In this document: in pieces, positions 23,475 to 34,989 of the stretch
How the letters are laid out: each line of letters begins with the position of its first letter
Position numbering within the stretch: position 1 is the stretch's first letter
NCBI GenBank assembly: GCA_032622095.1
Contig: CP136061.1
Location: 125,750,754 to 125,814,753, forward strand
Reading direction: 5' to 3'
DNA length: 64,000 nt
Source: Siphonodentalium dalli
Lineage: Eukaryota; Mollusca; Scaphopoda; Gadilida; Siphonodentaliidae
Program-made: the position numbers and the translations under genes
Notes under the pieces: model-generated
Database searches by the model: none
What the model was told of the DNA's origin: nothing
Seen by the model: only the letters and a program-made list of their open reading frames with translations

Positions 23475-23929
23475 CAGGCCTCACAATATGGTGCCGGAAA
23501 GTTGCAGAATGAGTTCCCCATATGGTGCATTTAGTGACACTACCATGCAGTGGGCTAGCATCACTAAATTCGCCCTCTGGGGACCTCATTCTGCTTAGGC
23601 CTCACCTTCTCTCAAAATTATCTGTTATCAAATCAACAAGTTTATTTTAGTTTCTTTATAAAGTTTCTTTTTCTTTTTTAGTATAATTTCTCTATATCCC
23701 TAAATTGGCTGACGTCACAATGCATATAAATTGAGGGGCCCAATTGGTCTAAATCACCATCAAGGAACTTAAATCTGAGTCTAGATCTCCCATAGCAGTT
23801 GAGACCATGCAGAATGAGATCCCCAGATGATGAATTTGGTGATTTAGCCTGCTGTGCGGGGTAGCGCCACTAAATTCACGCTCTGGGGACCTCATTCTGC
23901 AAATGTCCGGCACAATATTTTGAGGCCTG
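23475..23929. mobile_element. hAT-type MITE, family C, about 455 bp
   Basis: The ends CAGGCCTCACAATATGGTGC and AATATTTTGAGGCCTG are mutually inverted. Both arms contain the GGGGACCTCATTCTGC motif and the GCTAGCATCACTAAATTC palindrome. The target duplication is too decayed to call. Confidence 0.6.
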
Positions 23930-24082
23930 TTGCCAGATTAATGAGTTTGTCCCCACAATAATGGGACTACAACTCAATTTATTTGTGGTTTTCATCAGTC
24001 CTCACATTAATTCGCACCAATAAGAATTCAGTAGCCAACATATGGATCGGCTGTCAGGTGACATCAAACACGACATACAAGT

Positions 24083-26475
24083 ACTAATAGTATAGTCGGA
24101 GAAGGCGAAAAAAAATGGTGAACCTAGAAGAAATTGGTAGAGAAGCGGTTTTTATGTCATTGGACGCGGGAATATCTCCCGAATAATATATCCAAAATCC
24201 GCTAAAATACACTTTGAGCAATTTTGTCTACATCACTTTAAAATAGGGGTCTTCTTTCATATATGTGTGCTGATTTTCTAATGAGCGATTCATTGGCAAA
24301 CATTGGGTACCAAGATAACATTGATATATTATTGTAACTGTGATATATTTTACATCCAGTATGTATTTAACTTTGTAAATAAGTCAATATTGGCCACAGT
24401 TTCCGCAAAATTTTAATTTTTTAACGAAACTATCATTCAGTTTCGCAAAAATGTGTCGCGTTTTCAAAAATATATCCGAGTAAATTGTATATTGTTTGGA
24501 GATTTGTTCATGGAATGTGTCGCAAATGATATTTAAATGTGCACAAGCATGTCATGAATACGTCAATATGAAACTTGGATAATTTAATTAAACATAGAGT
24601 ACAAATATCTGAAAAATATTAACCCTACCCCCAAAACATGAAATTTCAGGTAAAAAAAATGGAAAAAATAAAATACTTAACCCTTTGAACCCTGGCTCCC
24701 CACAACGATCGACACCCTGACCCTGGGCTCCCAGTGGTATTTTTTATATTGTGGCCAGTGTTTAGATGTATGGTGTTGTTTATGTTCAAGTGGTGTCACA
24801 TTTCTGAAACTTTAGATGTATGTTCCCCATGGACCACTGATTATTTTACGATCGGGTTACATTGCCACGTTGTCTCTCCCTGGTAACGGTTGCTAGGCAT
24901 CTACCCGATATTGAAAGTAAAATACAATTATAGCTTTTACGGTCGTAATTCAGCCCAAGGAAATGGCGTTTTTGATGCAGTCAACCCCCTATTGAGAAAT
25001 TTTGAGATATATCTGGCCAGAAGTCTGATCCTAACTTGTATTTAAGGGTAGCAACGGTTGCTAAGCAAATACCCCACATGATCGAATGACACCATTGCCC
25101 TGTGAATCCAATTGTATTATGCCCCAATTTAGACATTCTTGGCATGAAAATGCTGATGGTTATGTTCAAATGGTGCTACAGGTCTGAAGTTTTACAGGTA
25201 TGTTCCCATGGGCCACTGTGTATTTTTTTTAGCACGGTATACTTTGCCACACGATCACTCCATGGTAACGGTTTCTAAGCAACTACCCGGAACTGAAAGT
25301 ATAATGGAATTATAGCTTATTGCGTCGTGTAATTCCGCGCTAAGAAACGGCATTTTCTTTGCAGTCAATACCCTATTGTGAAACTGGAGATACATCAGGT
25401 CAGAAGATTGAACCTACATGTAGTTTGTATTTAACGGAATCAATGGTTGCTAAGCATATAGCCCAAGTGATCGAATGACACCACTTCCCTGTGCATTCAA
25501 TGGAATTAGGCCTACGTCCCGTTTTAGACATCACCTATAGGGCACGGTGATGGTCATGTTCAAATTGTGCCACGGGTCTTAAACTTTACATAATTGCTCA
25601 ATAATGCACGATTTGACCTCGTGTTTGTAATGTGCACGCGCAAGTAGATCGGACTAGATGGTATTGTGACCATGCAACCCATTTCCACAGTATACTACTC
25701 TGGTGCAATGTCAAAACGTGCAGCTGTATAACGCAAATTTATGTACCATGGAGATCCTTGGTGTGATTGTATCATTTCACAAAAATCCATACATTTATCA
25801 TTTTATCCTATGCGCATGCGCGAAACAAATATACTCAAATAAGTAACTGCGTGCGCCTTCCTCACATATGACAGAACACTGATTATGTATGCAATACTAA
25901 TTTAAACCAAAAAGTGTGATCTAAATGGTGTCTTTCTACAATCCTGCGAACCGCGCAACAATGTAGAGCTTTACCCGAATCGCTTCAAATAATGTACGTT
26001 TGTTGAATTCTGCGCTGTGCGCATGCGCATGTTTTTCTACCCAACTAGTCGGCAACAAACTCATACACATGCACCCATGGCACTGCTGAAGTTCCTTGGG
26101 GTCATTTACATAGATATAAGTGGATATACCAATTGTTATAACATGTATACACATGCTACATAGGTTCATGATGTCACTGAATGCTGCTGGCCGCTTTTGC
26201 GGCCAGTCGGGTGTATGAACGTTTTCTGGCTGGCCGCTTTTGCGGCCAGTCGGGTTCAAAGGGTTAAAACTACAACACTACCTATTTATTGATCAACTAT
26301 GGGGTATTTGTAATTTTGTAATTCTTTTAAATCATTTTGGTAGCATGTTTATAGAAAATTAGTGGTTATTTTATTAACATAACAGAGAACACACGTATAG
26401 TATATGTACATTGACCCAATAAAAGGCGAGCAATTGTTAACTCAGCTGCTGAACTTGATATAAATATTTTCAGAA
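24083..26475. repeat. Left long inverted arm of the CxC-gene element
   Basis: 24083-24680 and 26268-26475, interrupted by a 1.58-kb TTAA element, match in inverse the pieces 39745-39679, 34627-34450 and 33682-33160. Landmarks shared with the right arm include AGTATAGTCGGAGAAGG, CCTAGAAGAAATTGGTA, TTTTTATGTCATTG followed by GCGGGAA, and TATTAACCCTACCCCCAAAA. The uninterrupted arm is about 0.85 kb. Such long terminal inverted repeats around a gene are a hallmark of certain DNA transposons. Confidence 0.65.
24681..26263 (-). mobile_element. 1.58-kb TTAA-type element, family F, copy 2 (inverted)
   Basis: Exact TTAA lies on both sides (24677-24680 and 26264-26267), with ends CCCTTTGAACCC / GGGTTCAAAGGG. 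It is colinear with copy 1 at 15452-17030 in reverse orientation and nearly the same length (1583 against 1579 bp). The two CTGGCCGCTTTTGCGGCCAG palindromes are at the right end here. The 380-bp internal units are present in the same order. It is embedded in the left arm of the larger element. Confidence 0.78.
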
Positions 26476-27074
26476 CCAAGTTTGGGGCAGGTATGTGGTG
26501 GATATCTCATGAATATTCCAAAATCCACCTAAATCCGACTGGGAAATAATGAACCTGAGAACTGTGCAACCCATTTTGTTTTGATTCTCCCATGCAATCA
26601 CAATGAATGGCTATTACACATGTAGTTAGTAAAGAGCGTCAAATATGATCTTCATGCGTCATATAGTATATTAATGCCACACCAAACAATGTAGCATTGT
26701 GTACTGAACTATGTGTATCCAAATGCCCTTTGTTAATTTGCCAGGCATCCGCCACCCACAAAGCATCGACACATTTTGTCACATGTATGCAAGTCAAACT
26801 CTCGCTCACATCGCATAGCTACTTCGCAGCACTATTATCATATCGATACACGTGTATTAATATTTCTATATTAAATTGGTTTGTCAAACTTCGTCTCCTG
26901 CTGAAACCTAACGGTGTCAACGTACGCTAGAGACAATTTGATTGTAATTATCACTGGTGAGGCTATCTTGGTGAGGGTGTTGTAATTAATTGTTTTATTA
27001 GAATCACATTTTCTATCATTTGAGTTTAATCATAGTTTATTTGAGTGTCATATTAATAGGTGTATTATTATAGA
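26476..27074. other. Presumed promoter/5' region of the decayed CxC gene
   Basis: This 600-bp interval lies between the inner edge of the left arm and the first ATG at 27075. No repeat is recognised and only a 77-codon chance ORF is present. A role as promoter is inferred from position only. Confidence 0.35.
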
Positions 27075-27833
27075 TATGTCTGAGGAATTGGCACCAGGGG
27101 ACACTAGTCATTTATTAGCTGACTTATGTGTTATATGTAGGATTGGGTTTGACGAAGAGCAGTCAGTTGCTGTTTTGAAGAAAGGCATATATTAACCCTC
27201 ATTAGTTTCGGCGAGAAATGTGGTCGGCTAGACGTCGTGCGTTACTTAAATAGTCGCATTAGTGCAAGTCCTATTAGAAATGTGTTGGTACATAGAAAAT
27301 GCAGACGTGATTATACAGATTCTAAGAGAGGGTTGTGCAGTGCTAGTGGCAATGTTGAGATGTCATCGACAAAAAAAACTCAGATCTAGCCTGTTACCTT
27401 TCAATTACAAAGATGACTGTTTGATATGTGGACAACATGCCCATTTCGATAAAAACAATCCTCTTAGAACACAAGTTAGAAGTGTCACCACACTTCCACT
27501 GCGCAACAAGTTATTAGAGTGTTGCGCGAAAAGGGGGGATTCGTTTATCTTTTTGTCCAAACAAAACATCATGGTTGTATTGATCTGGTTGCGGCTGAAG
27601 CTGTTTACCATGACAGTTGTCTCAATCGTTTCATGTTGAAAAAATATATCACAGTACCAATGGATCACAAGCCACAGTCCGGTCGGAAAATAGACTATGA
27701 AATGCAGCAATGGTTTCAAATTGTCTGTGAGTGGATTGAGTCAGAATCTGGTGCCGAATTATACACTCTCCATGAACTTCATAGTAAGATGGTAGAATTC
27801 TCTGGTGGGTCCGAAGTATATTCCATAAAATGG
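27075..27833 (+). pseudogene. Decayed DNVDHN/CxC-family gene, 5' part
   Basis: Starting at ATG 27075 the product reads MSEELAPGDTSHLLADLCVI and carries a CxxC pair. A one-base shift near 27195 leads to GILTLISFGEKCGRLDVVRY, a stop interrupts near 27390, and another shift near 27550 restores IDLVAAEAVYHDSCLNRF. At least three lesions are therefore visible. Conserved phrases include DDCLICGQ, LRNKLLECC and AEAVYHDSC. I recognise them as the N-terminal region of a large uncharacterised protein family found in many copies in cnidarians, molluscs and fish. The frame stops at SIKW because a hAT element is inserted there, and it resumes at 31016. The biochemical function is not established. Confidence 0.65.
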
Positions 27834-30800
27834 CAGGGATGTGCTCACACCGGGCGGCGCTGGCGCCCACCACTCAAAACAATCGCCCGGGACTCACTAC
27901 GTTTTCAAACCGGTGCGCCCGGCACATTTTTACGATCACAACTGTACTCGCATTGTAATATTGTGCCGAGTTCTCTTGATGATAACGACATCTTGCATGT
28001 CTGATAGCGACGACATGTTGCCGTCTGAGGCATTTTAATGCCTCCTATAAAGCACGTGGGGAGCCTTGATTAATGAGGTGTCAAAAGGTCTGCGATGACC
28101 GGTGAATTTTATTACAAAGAGCCGACATAATCAAATACTTTCCGCGCGTGCTGAGCCGTAGGCACGCGCTGGAGTTAAAAGTCCCGGGGTGAATTTGAAA
28201 CGTCCAGTTTCAATGATCCTAAGCCAAAACGATGTCGTTATTGAAATTTTTCACTCAAACTCCGAAAAGTAAAAAGCTGCTGGATGATGACAAAGCAAAA
28301 CCTGTTGATACTACTGCATTTGATAGCTCAGAATGCGATGGTTCCATTCAGAAAGAGAAGAAGAGAAAACCTGTCGATACTGTTGCACCAGATACCGTTA
28401 GACCAGAATGCGATGCTGTAATCCAGAAAGAGAAAAAGAGAAAGCTCCCAGAATCTGAACAGACAGAACCAAAACGATCGAAGCATGCCACGTCATTTAA
28501 AACATCATGGAACAAGGATAGATCGTGGCTACTGTACGTGACAGATGTGGGCATGTTTTGTGAATTCTGTCGGAAGCATGACATGCGACCATTTGACCGC
28601 GAGACATGGAACAAACAGCTATGTAAACGCCTTCGCTTAGAGAGCATTGTGGATCACGAGAAGTCGAATGCGCACAAAATTGCATCCAAGCTTAGCGTCG
28701 ATAAACACCAAACAGACGTCAAGGAAACTATAGTTCCGTCGCTGTCAATGAACGACATGAGCAGAACTTTCGCATGCCTGTACTTCTTGTGCAAACAAAG
28801 AATTTCGCATACAACAAACTTTGTACCTCTACTCGACCTCATGGACTATATGTCTCTGAATCTAAAAGAGAAAATTAGGATGGGGAAAAATGCACACTAC
28901 ACAAGCAGAAAGTCAATCCAGGAAATGTTAGCGTGCATATCGTCAGTAATCGAAGAAAACATCATGGAAAGACTTCGCTCATCAGTCAGTTATGCATTGA
29001 TGTTTGACGAAACGACTGATTGTGCTATTCAACAGCAGATGATTGTGAGGGCTCGCTATGTACATTCAGGTGAAATTGTGACCAAATATCTCAAGATTAT
29101 TCGGCCACTTGCATCATCCGATGGTTCAAACCAAGACCTCGTAGTTAGACTTGACGGCAAGAATATCGCCAAGAAAGTAACTGATTTCGTCAAAAGTAAA
29201 GATCTGTCATTCCAGAAATTGAGAGCCATTGGTACAGATGGGGCCTCGACCATGGCTGGAAAGTTCAATGGCGCAGTTAAGCTGATTATAGATGAACAAG
29301 AAGCTGACCAAACTAAATTTCCCGAAGTCGATCGTTGTAAGGCCATCGGATGTCACTGTGCTGCCCATAAGCTAAACCTGGCAGCGTCACAGGCAGGCGA
29401 CAAAGTTCCATATATCAAGAAATTTAAGGACATAATTCGGCAATTATATGACTTCTACGACAACAGTGCCGTTCGTGCTGCTGGGCTAAAAGCTGTTCAG
29501 GATCTGCTAGATGAACCAGCACTAAAGGTGTTAGAACCCTCTTCAACACGATGGCTTTCTATTGGGTTATGTGTGGCACGAATAAAGAAAACATTGGCCA
29601 GCATTATTATCAGCTTGGAGAGAGAATCTGAAGAACGAGGTGATGCCAAAGCTGCAGGTCTGAGCACGTTTATGTCGGACTTTCAATTTATTGCCACTCT
29701 ACTTTTGTTCTGTGATGTTCTGCCCAAAATCAACCGACTGTCCAAAATATTCCAGGACAGTGAACTTGATTATGCTCTTGTAGCTCCCGTTGTGCAATCA
29801 ACAAGAAATCAAATCTCGAAAATGTCCGAAAGTGATTATGACGGTGACAACTTAAAAGAAATTTTGGCATACATCAATTCTTTGAAAGAAGCAGGCGTTA
29901 ATGTAAGCTACAACAAACGAAATATTCGTGGAAAGGGTGACACTGAGAGTGAAATGGTGGACAAATATCGTGCTGAAGTGAAGATTCCCTTCATTAACAA
30001 TATTATTTCAAACTTGGATAACAGATTTACCGATTCCGGTGTAATTACTTCATTCGGAATATTCAACCCTTCTCATATGGACAAAGGAGATAAAGATTAC
30101 GGAAAGAGCGAAATTCAGAGCCTCATCAACCAATTTGGCGGCTATTCAGTTGATGAGGCAAAGGAAGAATGGGATGATTTTCGGGAATATATGGCATTGA
30201 ACATGGAGAAGATGAATACTCGAGATGTTGTACGTGCTTTGACGGGGCATTCGAAAAACCCACTGAGAATGGTTTATCCAATAACATCACACCTGGCTGA
30301 AATATATCGAGTGGTGCCACCACATACCGCAGACGTTGAGCGTGATTTCAGCCAGATGAAACTGATCAAATCATGTCTCAGAAACCGCATGGTGGAGGAA
30401 ACGTTAGACGCGGTCATGCATATAGTAATTGAAGGTCCGCCCCTGGAAGATTTCCCCTTCCACGATGCGGTTAAACTGTGGGCAGACGGAAAGAATAGGC
30501 GATTAAAAGTCCATTCCATGAAAGTGTGACGTAACTGAAGTTGTATAAACAAACATTGTAAATAGACGCCACTGTGTATAGTAAAAAGAAGGAAATAACG
30601 TGGGAAATATGACATGACGCAATTAGTACTCAGGCGATGATTGGCACGTGTTCGTGTGACACTGTTGTTAGTTCTCGCCAAGACAGCCTTTGATATAATG
30701 CCGCTGTTTCAGTTTAGTGTACCGGATTAACCTGTTAAATAATTGGATTTATATAAAGAATATGCAGAGGATTCTTATACCGGGTGAGTTACACTGACTT

Positions 30801-31015
30801 TCAAATTATGTTCGCCCAAATTTAAAATATGAAATGTCCCTATTTTATGATAATTTGTCAGAGGCCTTGTGGTGTATTTTACACCCGAAATGCAAGGAAA
30901 ACGCGTTTGCGAGCGCTAATAATCCAAATTTTCTTTCGATTGGGCGAAACATGGTCGCCCAATCGGACCAATGACCCTCCCGCCCGGGACTATTTTGGGG
31001 ATTGGCACATCCCTG
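27834..31015 (+). mobile_element. hAT element with an intact transposase ORF, 3.18 kb
   Basis: The ends are CAGGGATGTGC and GCACATCCCTG, and AAATGG(C) lies on both sides (27828-27833 and 31016-31021). The reading frame of the broken host gene joins exactly across it (S-I-K-W | K-W-L-K), which fixes the insertion point independently. hAT elements usually make 8-bp duplications, so the 6-7 bp match suggests one mutated base. Subterminal sequence contains GCCCGGGACT/GTCCCGGGC near both ends. One gene, 28232-30529, fills the interior. Confidence 0.78.
28232..30529 (+). CDS. hAT-family transposase, ZNF862-like, full-length ORF
   Basis: A single 765-codon ORF is uninterrupted from ATG to TGA. Residues 1-95 are lysine-rich with two QKEKKRK repeats, likely nuclear localisation. 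A BED/TTF-type zinc finger follows (C110, C113, H142, H148), which should bind the element's ends. The RNase H-like core shows D259 in MFDETTD and D336 in GTDGASTM, the hydrophobic HKLNLAA block, and W441 in TRWLS. The C-terminal hAT dimerisation region includes HTADVERDFSQM, with E703 where the third catalytic acid is expected, then LRNRMVEETLDAVM. The architecture is that of the ZNF862-like hAT group. It would cut and paste DNA in the nucleus. All three acids and the finger are present, so it may be active or recently so. It runs antisense to the CUB-LU gene. Confidence 0.85.
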   Translation: MSLLKFFTQTPKSKKLLDDDKAKPVDTTAFDSSECDGSIQKEKKRKPVDTVAPDTVRPECDAVIQKEKKRKLPESEQTEPKRSKHATSFKTSWNKDRSWLLYVTDVGMFCEFCRKHDMRPFDRETWNKQLCKRLRLESIVDHEKSNAHKIASKLSVDKHQTDVKETIVPSLSMNDMSRTFACLYFLCKQRISHTTNFVPLLDLMDYMSLNLKEKIRMGKNAHYTSRKSIQEMLACISSVIEENIMERLRSSVSYALMFDETTDCAIQQQMIVRARYVHSGEIVTKYLKIIRPLASSDGSNQDLVVRLDGKNIAKKVTDFVKSKDLSFQKLRAIGTDGASTMAGKFNGAVKLIIDEQEADQTKFPEVDRCKAIGCHCAAHKLNLAASQAGDKVPYIKKFKDIIRQLYDFYDNSAVRAAGLKAVQDLLDEPALKVLEPSSTRWLSIGLCVARIKKTLASIIISLERESEERGDAKAAGLSTFMSDFQFIATLLLFCDVLPKINRLSKIFQDSELDYALVAPVVQSTRNQISKMSESDYDGDNLKEILAYINSLKEAGVNVSYNKRNIRGKGDTESEMVDKYRAEVKIPFINNIISNLDNRFTDSGVITSFGIFNPSHMDKGDKDYGKSEIQSLINQFGGYSVDEAKEEWDDFREYMALNMEKMNTRDVVRALTGHSKNPLRMVYPITSHLAEIYRVVPPHTADVERDFSQMKLIKSCLRNRMVEETLDAVMHIVIEGPPLEDFPFHDAVKLWADGKNRRLKVHSMKV

Positions 31016-33015
31016 AAATGGCTAAAGGAGAAGTTACTTGACCACTATGGGACCTTCATAGTTTTTGCTGAGGTGGATGGTCGAATCAACGTTATTTGTT
31101 TCAGAAATATGGCCAATTTCATAATCAATGATAAGTGGTATGCCGAGAAAAAAAATGACATTGAGGAAGAAGCCGAGAGGATAGTAATGGCAGCTGCCAA
31201 GATTATCAGAGCTCAATTGAGTGAGATGGAGTACAGTGTACATCCTTACCCTAGCATGGATGACATTTCTGATGTTGAGCGAGGTAAACGCTTGATTACA
31301 GCCCATCTGCTAATTCTGTTGAAAGTTCTGGTTCCTTTAGAATTGAAGCAAATCAGTATTGGTCAGTCTATTATTCAAGCAACACGACCACGATCAGTGG
31401 TATTACCGATTTTAATCGGCCTTGGTGTCGAGCTGGACCATATATTTGGGTCAAATTGGCTGTAACGGAACTATCGCGATTAGGCTTCTCGATTAATTAC
31501 TATGAAGTTGAGTTGTACAAGCAGTCAGTGATCCAGGCCGAAGATGACGACAGTGTTCTTGCTTCATATTTACAAGGGACGTTTACACAGTGGGTTGCAG
31601 ATAACGTGGACCATAATGTTGCAACACTAGATGGTCACGGGACATTTCATGGAATGGAAATAATTGCTGTGTGTACTCCACGCGATTATTCCCCACTACA
31701 GCCAAGACAACAGTTAGTCATAAGACAACAAAGATCCAAGGTTGATGATATTGTGAAAGGCAAAGGAGTACCTTATATTCACCAATACATGAGTTGTCCC
31801 GAAAAGTGACTTTCAATAGTCACATACAAGCCTCTGCTCCAACTACAGTTCGTACATACATTGCCCCACATATATCAATTCAGATTTGCTCTTGCATGCA
31901 GGGCGGCTTTCCAGTAAGCGAGCACACCTATACCCAATTGGTCGGGTCTATATGGAACATATATTCTCCGAGTGCCCAAATGGCCCGTCCAATAAATCAT
32001 TGATTTGAATCCGTCTGACGAGTCCTGTTGCTTTTCATACAGAATCAGACTATCAAACAAAGCATTTCAACCCCATGCTTGACATTTGATCAGCTACTGT
32101 GGTTAAAGGCAGTAGAATGTCGTTTGTCGACTCGGGGGATTCAACGACATGATGTGCTGTCTTGGAAGCATTGGTTCCATGATGAAGGGATCTGGTTTGG
32201 AAGAGGCAATGGAAACAATATATGGTCCTAATGCAGTACAACATATGATAAGTGGAAAGTCAATCTCAACATCTATTCGTGGCCGCATACTAGTAGATGT
32301 AGCTCTTTATAACAAGTTAACATCGGCTGTCGTCGAATAACCCGATAGAGTACTGCCTGACATAACGGATACAGAATCAGTGGGCGAAATTGTCGACGCT
32401 GTAGATAACGAAACTGGTCTTCTGTCTGACACTGACAACGTTTTGGAAACACTTGATCCACATGTTGGACAGATATCAGAGTCGCCCGAAATACAACAAA
32501 TGGCGAGTGTCATTAGCAACATACAGCTGACGAAAAACTCGTTGGCGATGTTGGTGTGAAATTGTTCAAGATGATTTAGGCTGGCAAAAAGGATGACACT
32601 CGGAATGGTTTGAGGAAATTCTTGGAAATGATTTCCTTGGCCAGAGGATTATTGGATCCGCAGAAATTACCACCGACGGAACGGGCAGCATATTTCCATA
32701 GCCTATTAAAGAGTTCACTTGCAGGTTATGATATGGAAATCTCTGTGGGACACACATATGGACCCAGCAGAGTGGGGGGTGGAAAACCCAAGGGACACAA
32801 TTAGTTCCAGTCATGACAGACCTAGAAGCTGCACCCGATTCATTGCTAAAATTTGTCCATTGCAAGTGCAGGCTAGTGCATGAGTAGGACTTCTTGTGGG
32901 AATAACTCATGTGCATGTAGAAAAAGTGGACTCCATTGTGTTGTAGCCTGCGGTGACTGTCGTGGTGATGGCTGAAAAAATTCGGAGGAAATTCTCATTG
33001 ATGAAGGCGAGACTG
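31016..33015 (+). pseudogene. Decayed DNVDHN/CxC-family gene, 3' part
   Basis: The frame resumes at KWLKEKLLDH and shows the family's conserved blocks IGQSIIQATRPRSVV, IGLGVELDHIFGS and, after a shift at about 31465, WVADNVDHNVATLDGHGTFH. Further shifts lead to SLIDLNPSDESCC (about 32000), TFDQLLWLKAVEC (about 32090) and SGLEEAMETIYGPNAVQHMI (about 32190-32260). A stop follows at 32338. The central region usual in this family is missing before LPPTERAAYFHSL (about 32670). The tail contains CGNNSCACRKSGLHC and CGDCRGDG, a cysteine cluster of CxC type. At least six lesions make it a dead gene. What the protein does is unknown; the DNVDHN block might hold catalytic acids, but this is only a guess. 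Confidence 0.65.
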
Positions 33016-33682
33016 AGAGCTGAAAGTGGAACACCAATATGACAAAACATTACTTTCTTTAAATTTTGGTCCCTATTATGACACCCATCTTGGAGTATGA
33101 AGGTCACGTTGTAACACATATGTGTGTATGAACTGTTGTTCTTTTTAGCAAAATACAACAGATATTATTCTATGAGTAGTTATACCAGGTTCAATTGTCG
33201 AGTTGATAATGTTTTGTCTTTTCCGACTATATACATTGTATATATTATAATATCGGGGTTTCTCTGTCATATTCACAACATAACCAATACTTGTCTATAA
33301 ACATGTAACTATAATGACTTAAAAGTATTATGCATACCTCATAGTTAATCAATACATAGTTAGTGTTATATTTTAAGTGTTTTTATATTTTCCATTTTTT
33401 TTACCTGAAATTTCATTTTTTGGGGGTAGGGTTAATATTTTTCAGATATTCTTGCTCTATTATTAATTAAATTATACATGTTTCATACTGTTGTATTGGG
33501 GATATGTATGTGCAAATTTTAATACCATTTGCGATACATTCGATTATCCAATTTCCAAAAAATACGCAAATTACTCAGAGATAAATTTGAAAAAGAAACA
33601 CTTTTTTGTGCAAGTGAAAAATAGGGCCGAAATGTTCGTCAATATTGACTAATATATAAAGGGTAATATAGACTGGAGGTAA

Positions 33683-34449
33683 TACTAGTAACAACTAGAG
33701 GTGTGACTGTCCCAATGGGACTAAGATGTTTCACATGTCAGTAAACATTTAGTTAAAATAATAAAATAACAGTTCCCATTGCAGGTGTACAACCATAACC
33801 CTAATCTTAAACCTATTAACCGAAAAATGTAGGAAAAAAAGCTTGGACAAAATTATGTATGTTGCGAAAAAAATTCTAAGTTGTAAAAGGGGAATAACTC
33901 CACCAAAAAATGTCGGACAGACGTCATAATCGCAGGTGCACAGGTTCCCATGGTACTAAATATCAGTGCCAAGATTAAAAAACATTGACCGAAAAATGTA
34001 GGAATAAAAGCTCGGACAAAATTATGAATGTTGCAAAAAAAGTTTCTAAATAAAAAAAGGGGGATAACTCCACCAAAAAATGTCGGACAGACGTCATAAT
34101 CGCAAGTGCACAAGTTCCCATGGTACTAAATATCTGTGCCACGTTTTAAAAAAATTGACTGAAAAATGTAGGAATAAAAGCTCGGACAAAAGTATACATG
34201 TTGTGAAAATTTTCTAAGTCGAAAAAGGGGGGATAACTCCACTAAAAAAAGTCCAACAGACGTCATAATCGCAGGTGCACAGGTTCCCATGGTGGTTGAT
34301 GTCTGTGCCAAGTTTCACGGAAATTGATAAAAAAAACGACTGAGAAAAACTCCGGACAAATTTGTGTCCACGGACGGACGACGGACGACGCTGACGGACG
34401 GACGGCCGGACAAGCTGACTCCAGTATACCCCCCCTAACTTCGTTGCGG
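33683..34449. mobile_element. Pearl-like (Helitron-related) element, tandem cores of about 165 bp
   Basis: Three to four units share GGGGATAACTCCACCAAAAA, GTCGGACAGACGTCATAATC and GCAGGTGCACAGGTTCCCAT. They are followed by a GGACGGACGACGGACG tract and a hairpin TATACCCCCC...GGGGGGTATA at about 34,426-34,457. Repeated cores, an ACGG-type microsatellite and a terminal hairpin are the layout of bivalve pearl elements. No protein is encoded. Confidence 0.6.
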
Positions 34450-34623
34450 GGGGTATAATTATAGTTATCTGTCAATGTCATCTTGGTACCCACTGTTTTA
34501 CAATTTATTGCTAATTTGAAAATCAACACAAAGGTGACAAAATTTCAAAGTGATATAGAAAAAATTGCTCAAAGCGGATTTTAGATATGTTGTTCTGGAG
34601 ATGTTCCCGCGTGCAATGACATA

Positions 34624-34950
34624 AAAATATAATATTTATAAATAATATTACTTTTTCCTTAAGGGAAGCCCGAAACTGAACTATATGGATTACGTCTCCG
34701 GCCTTGTGTCAATCAGGAGGGTTAAAATTTTATTGCTGTGCCGACCCCACTCACATCCGTGTCCAGATTAGTCTCGCATGAATACACCCGCATTCTATCT
34801 ATTGTCTAGTCAGTTTTTTATTTCCGACTTAATCATGAGATTTGCGAGTCGCGGGGTTGGGAATGGCACCACCATGGGAGGGATCTATGATAGTTCAGTT
34901 TCGGGCTTCCCTTAAGGAAAAAGTAATATTATTTATAAATATTATATTTT
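34624..34950. mobile_element. Small inverted-repeat element, about 327 bp
   Basis: It has perfect inverted ends of about 60 bp, starting AAAAATATAATATTTATA and running through CCTTAAGGGAAGCCCG. Its interior (about 34,676-34,830) is the same sequence, inverted, as the right end of the 4.7-kb element that begins at its right edge. It looks like a miniature relative with different outermost bases. Confidence 0.6.
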
Positions 34951-34989
34951 TCCGCCAAGGAGAAGCCCTCAACTGAACTATATGGATTA

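Noticed and set aside
24107-24190. Start-like MVNLEEIGREAVF frame in the left arm, with GLDLEEIGKEAIF in the right arm
   Set aside because: The frame closes after about 30 codons in the left arm and is interrupted in the right; similarity reflects the inverted repeat, though a former short exon cannot be excluded.
26697-26930. Cysteine-containing 77-codon ORF starting MCTELCVSKCP
   Set aside because: It looked like a small secreted peptide, but there is no signal sequence, and it lies in the presumed 5' region of the decayed CxC gene.
28348-30681. Minus-strand ORFs opposite the hAT transposase
   Set aside because: They are shadows of a long real coding frame on the plus strand, with no codon or motif support of their own.
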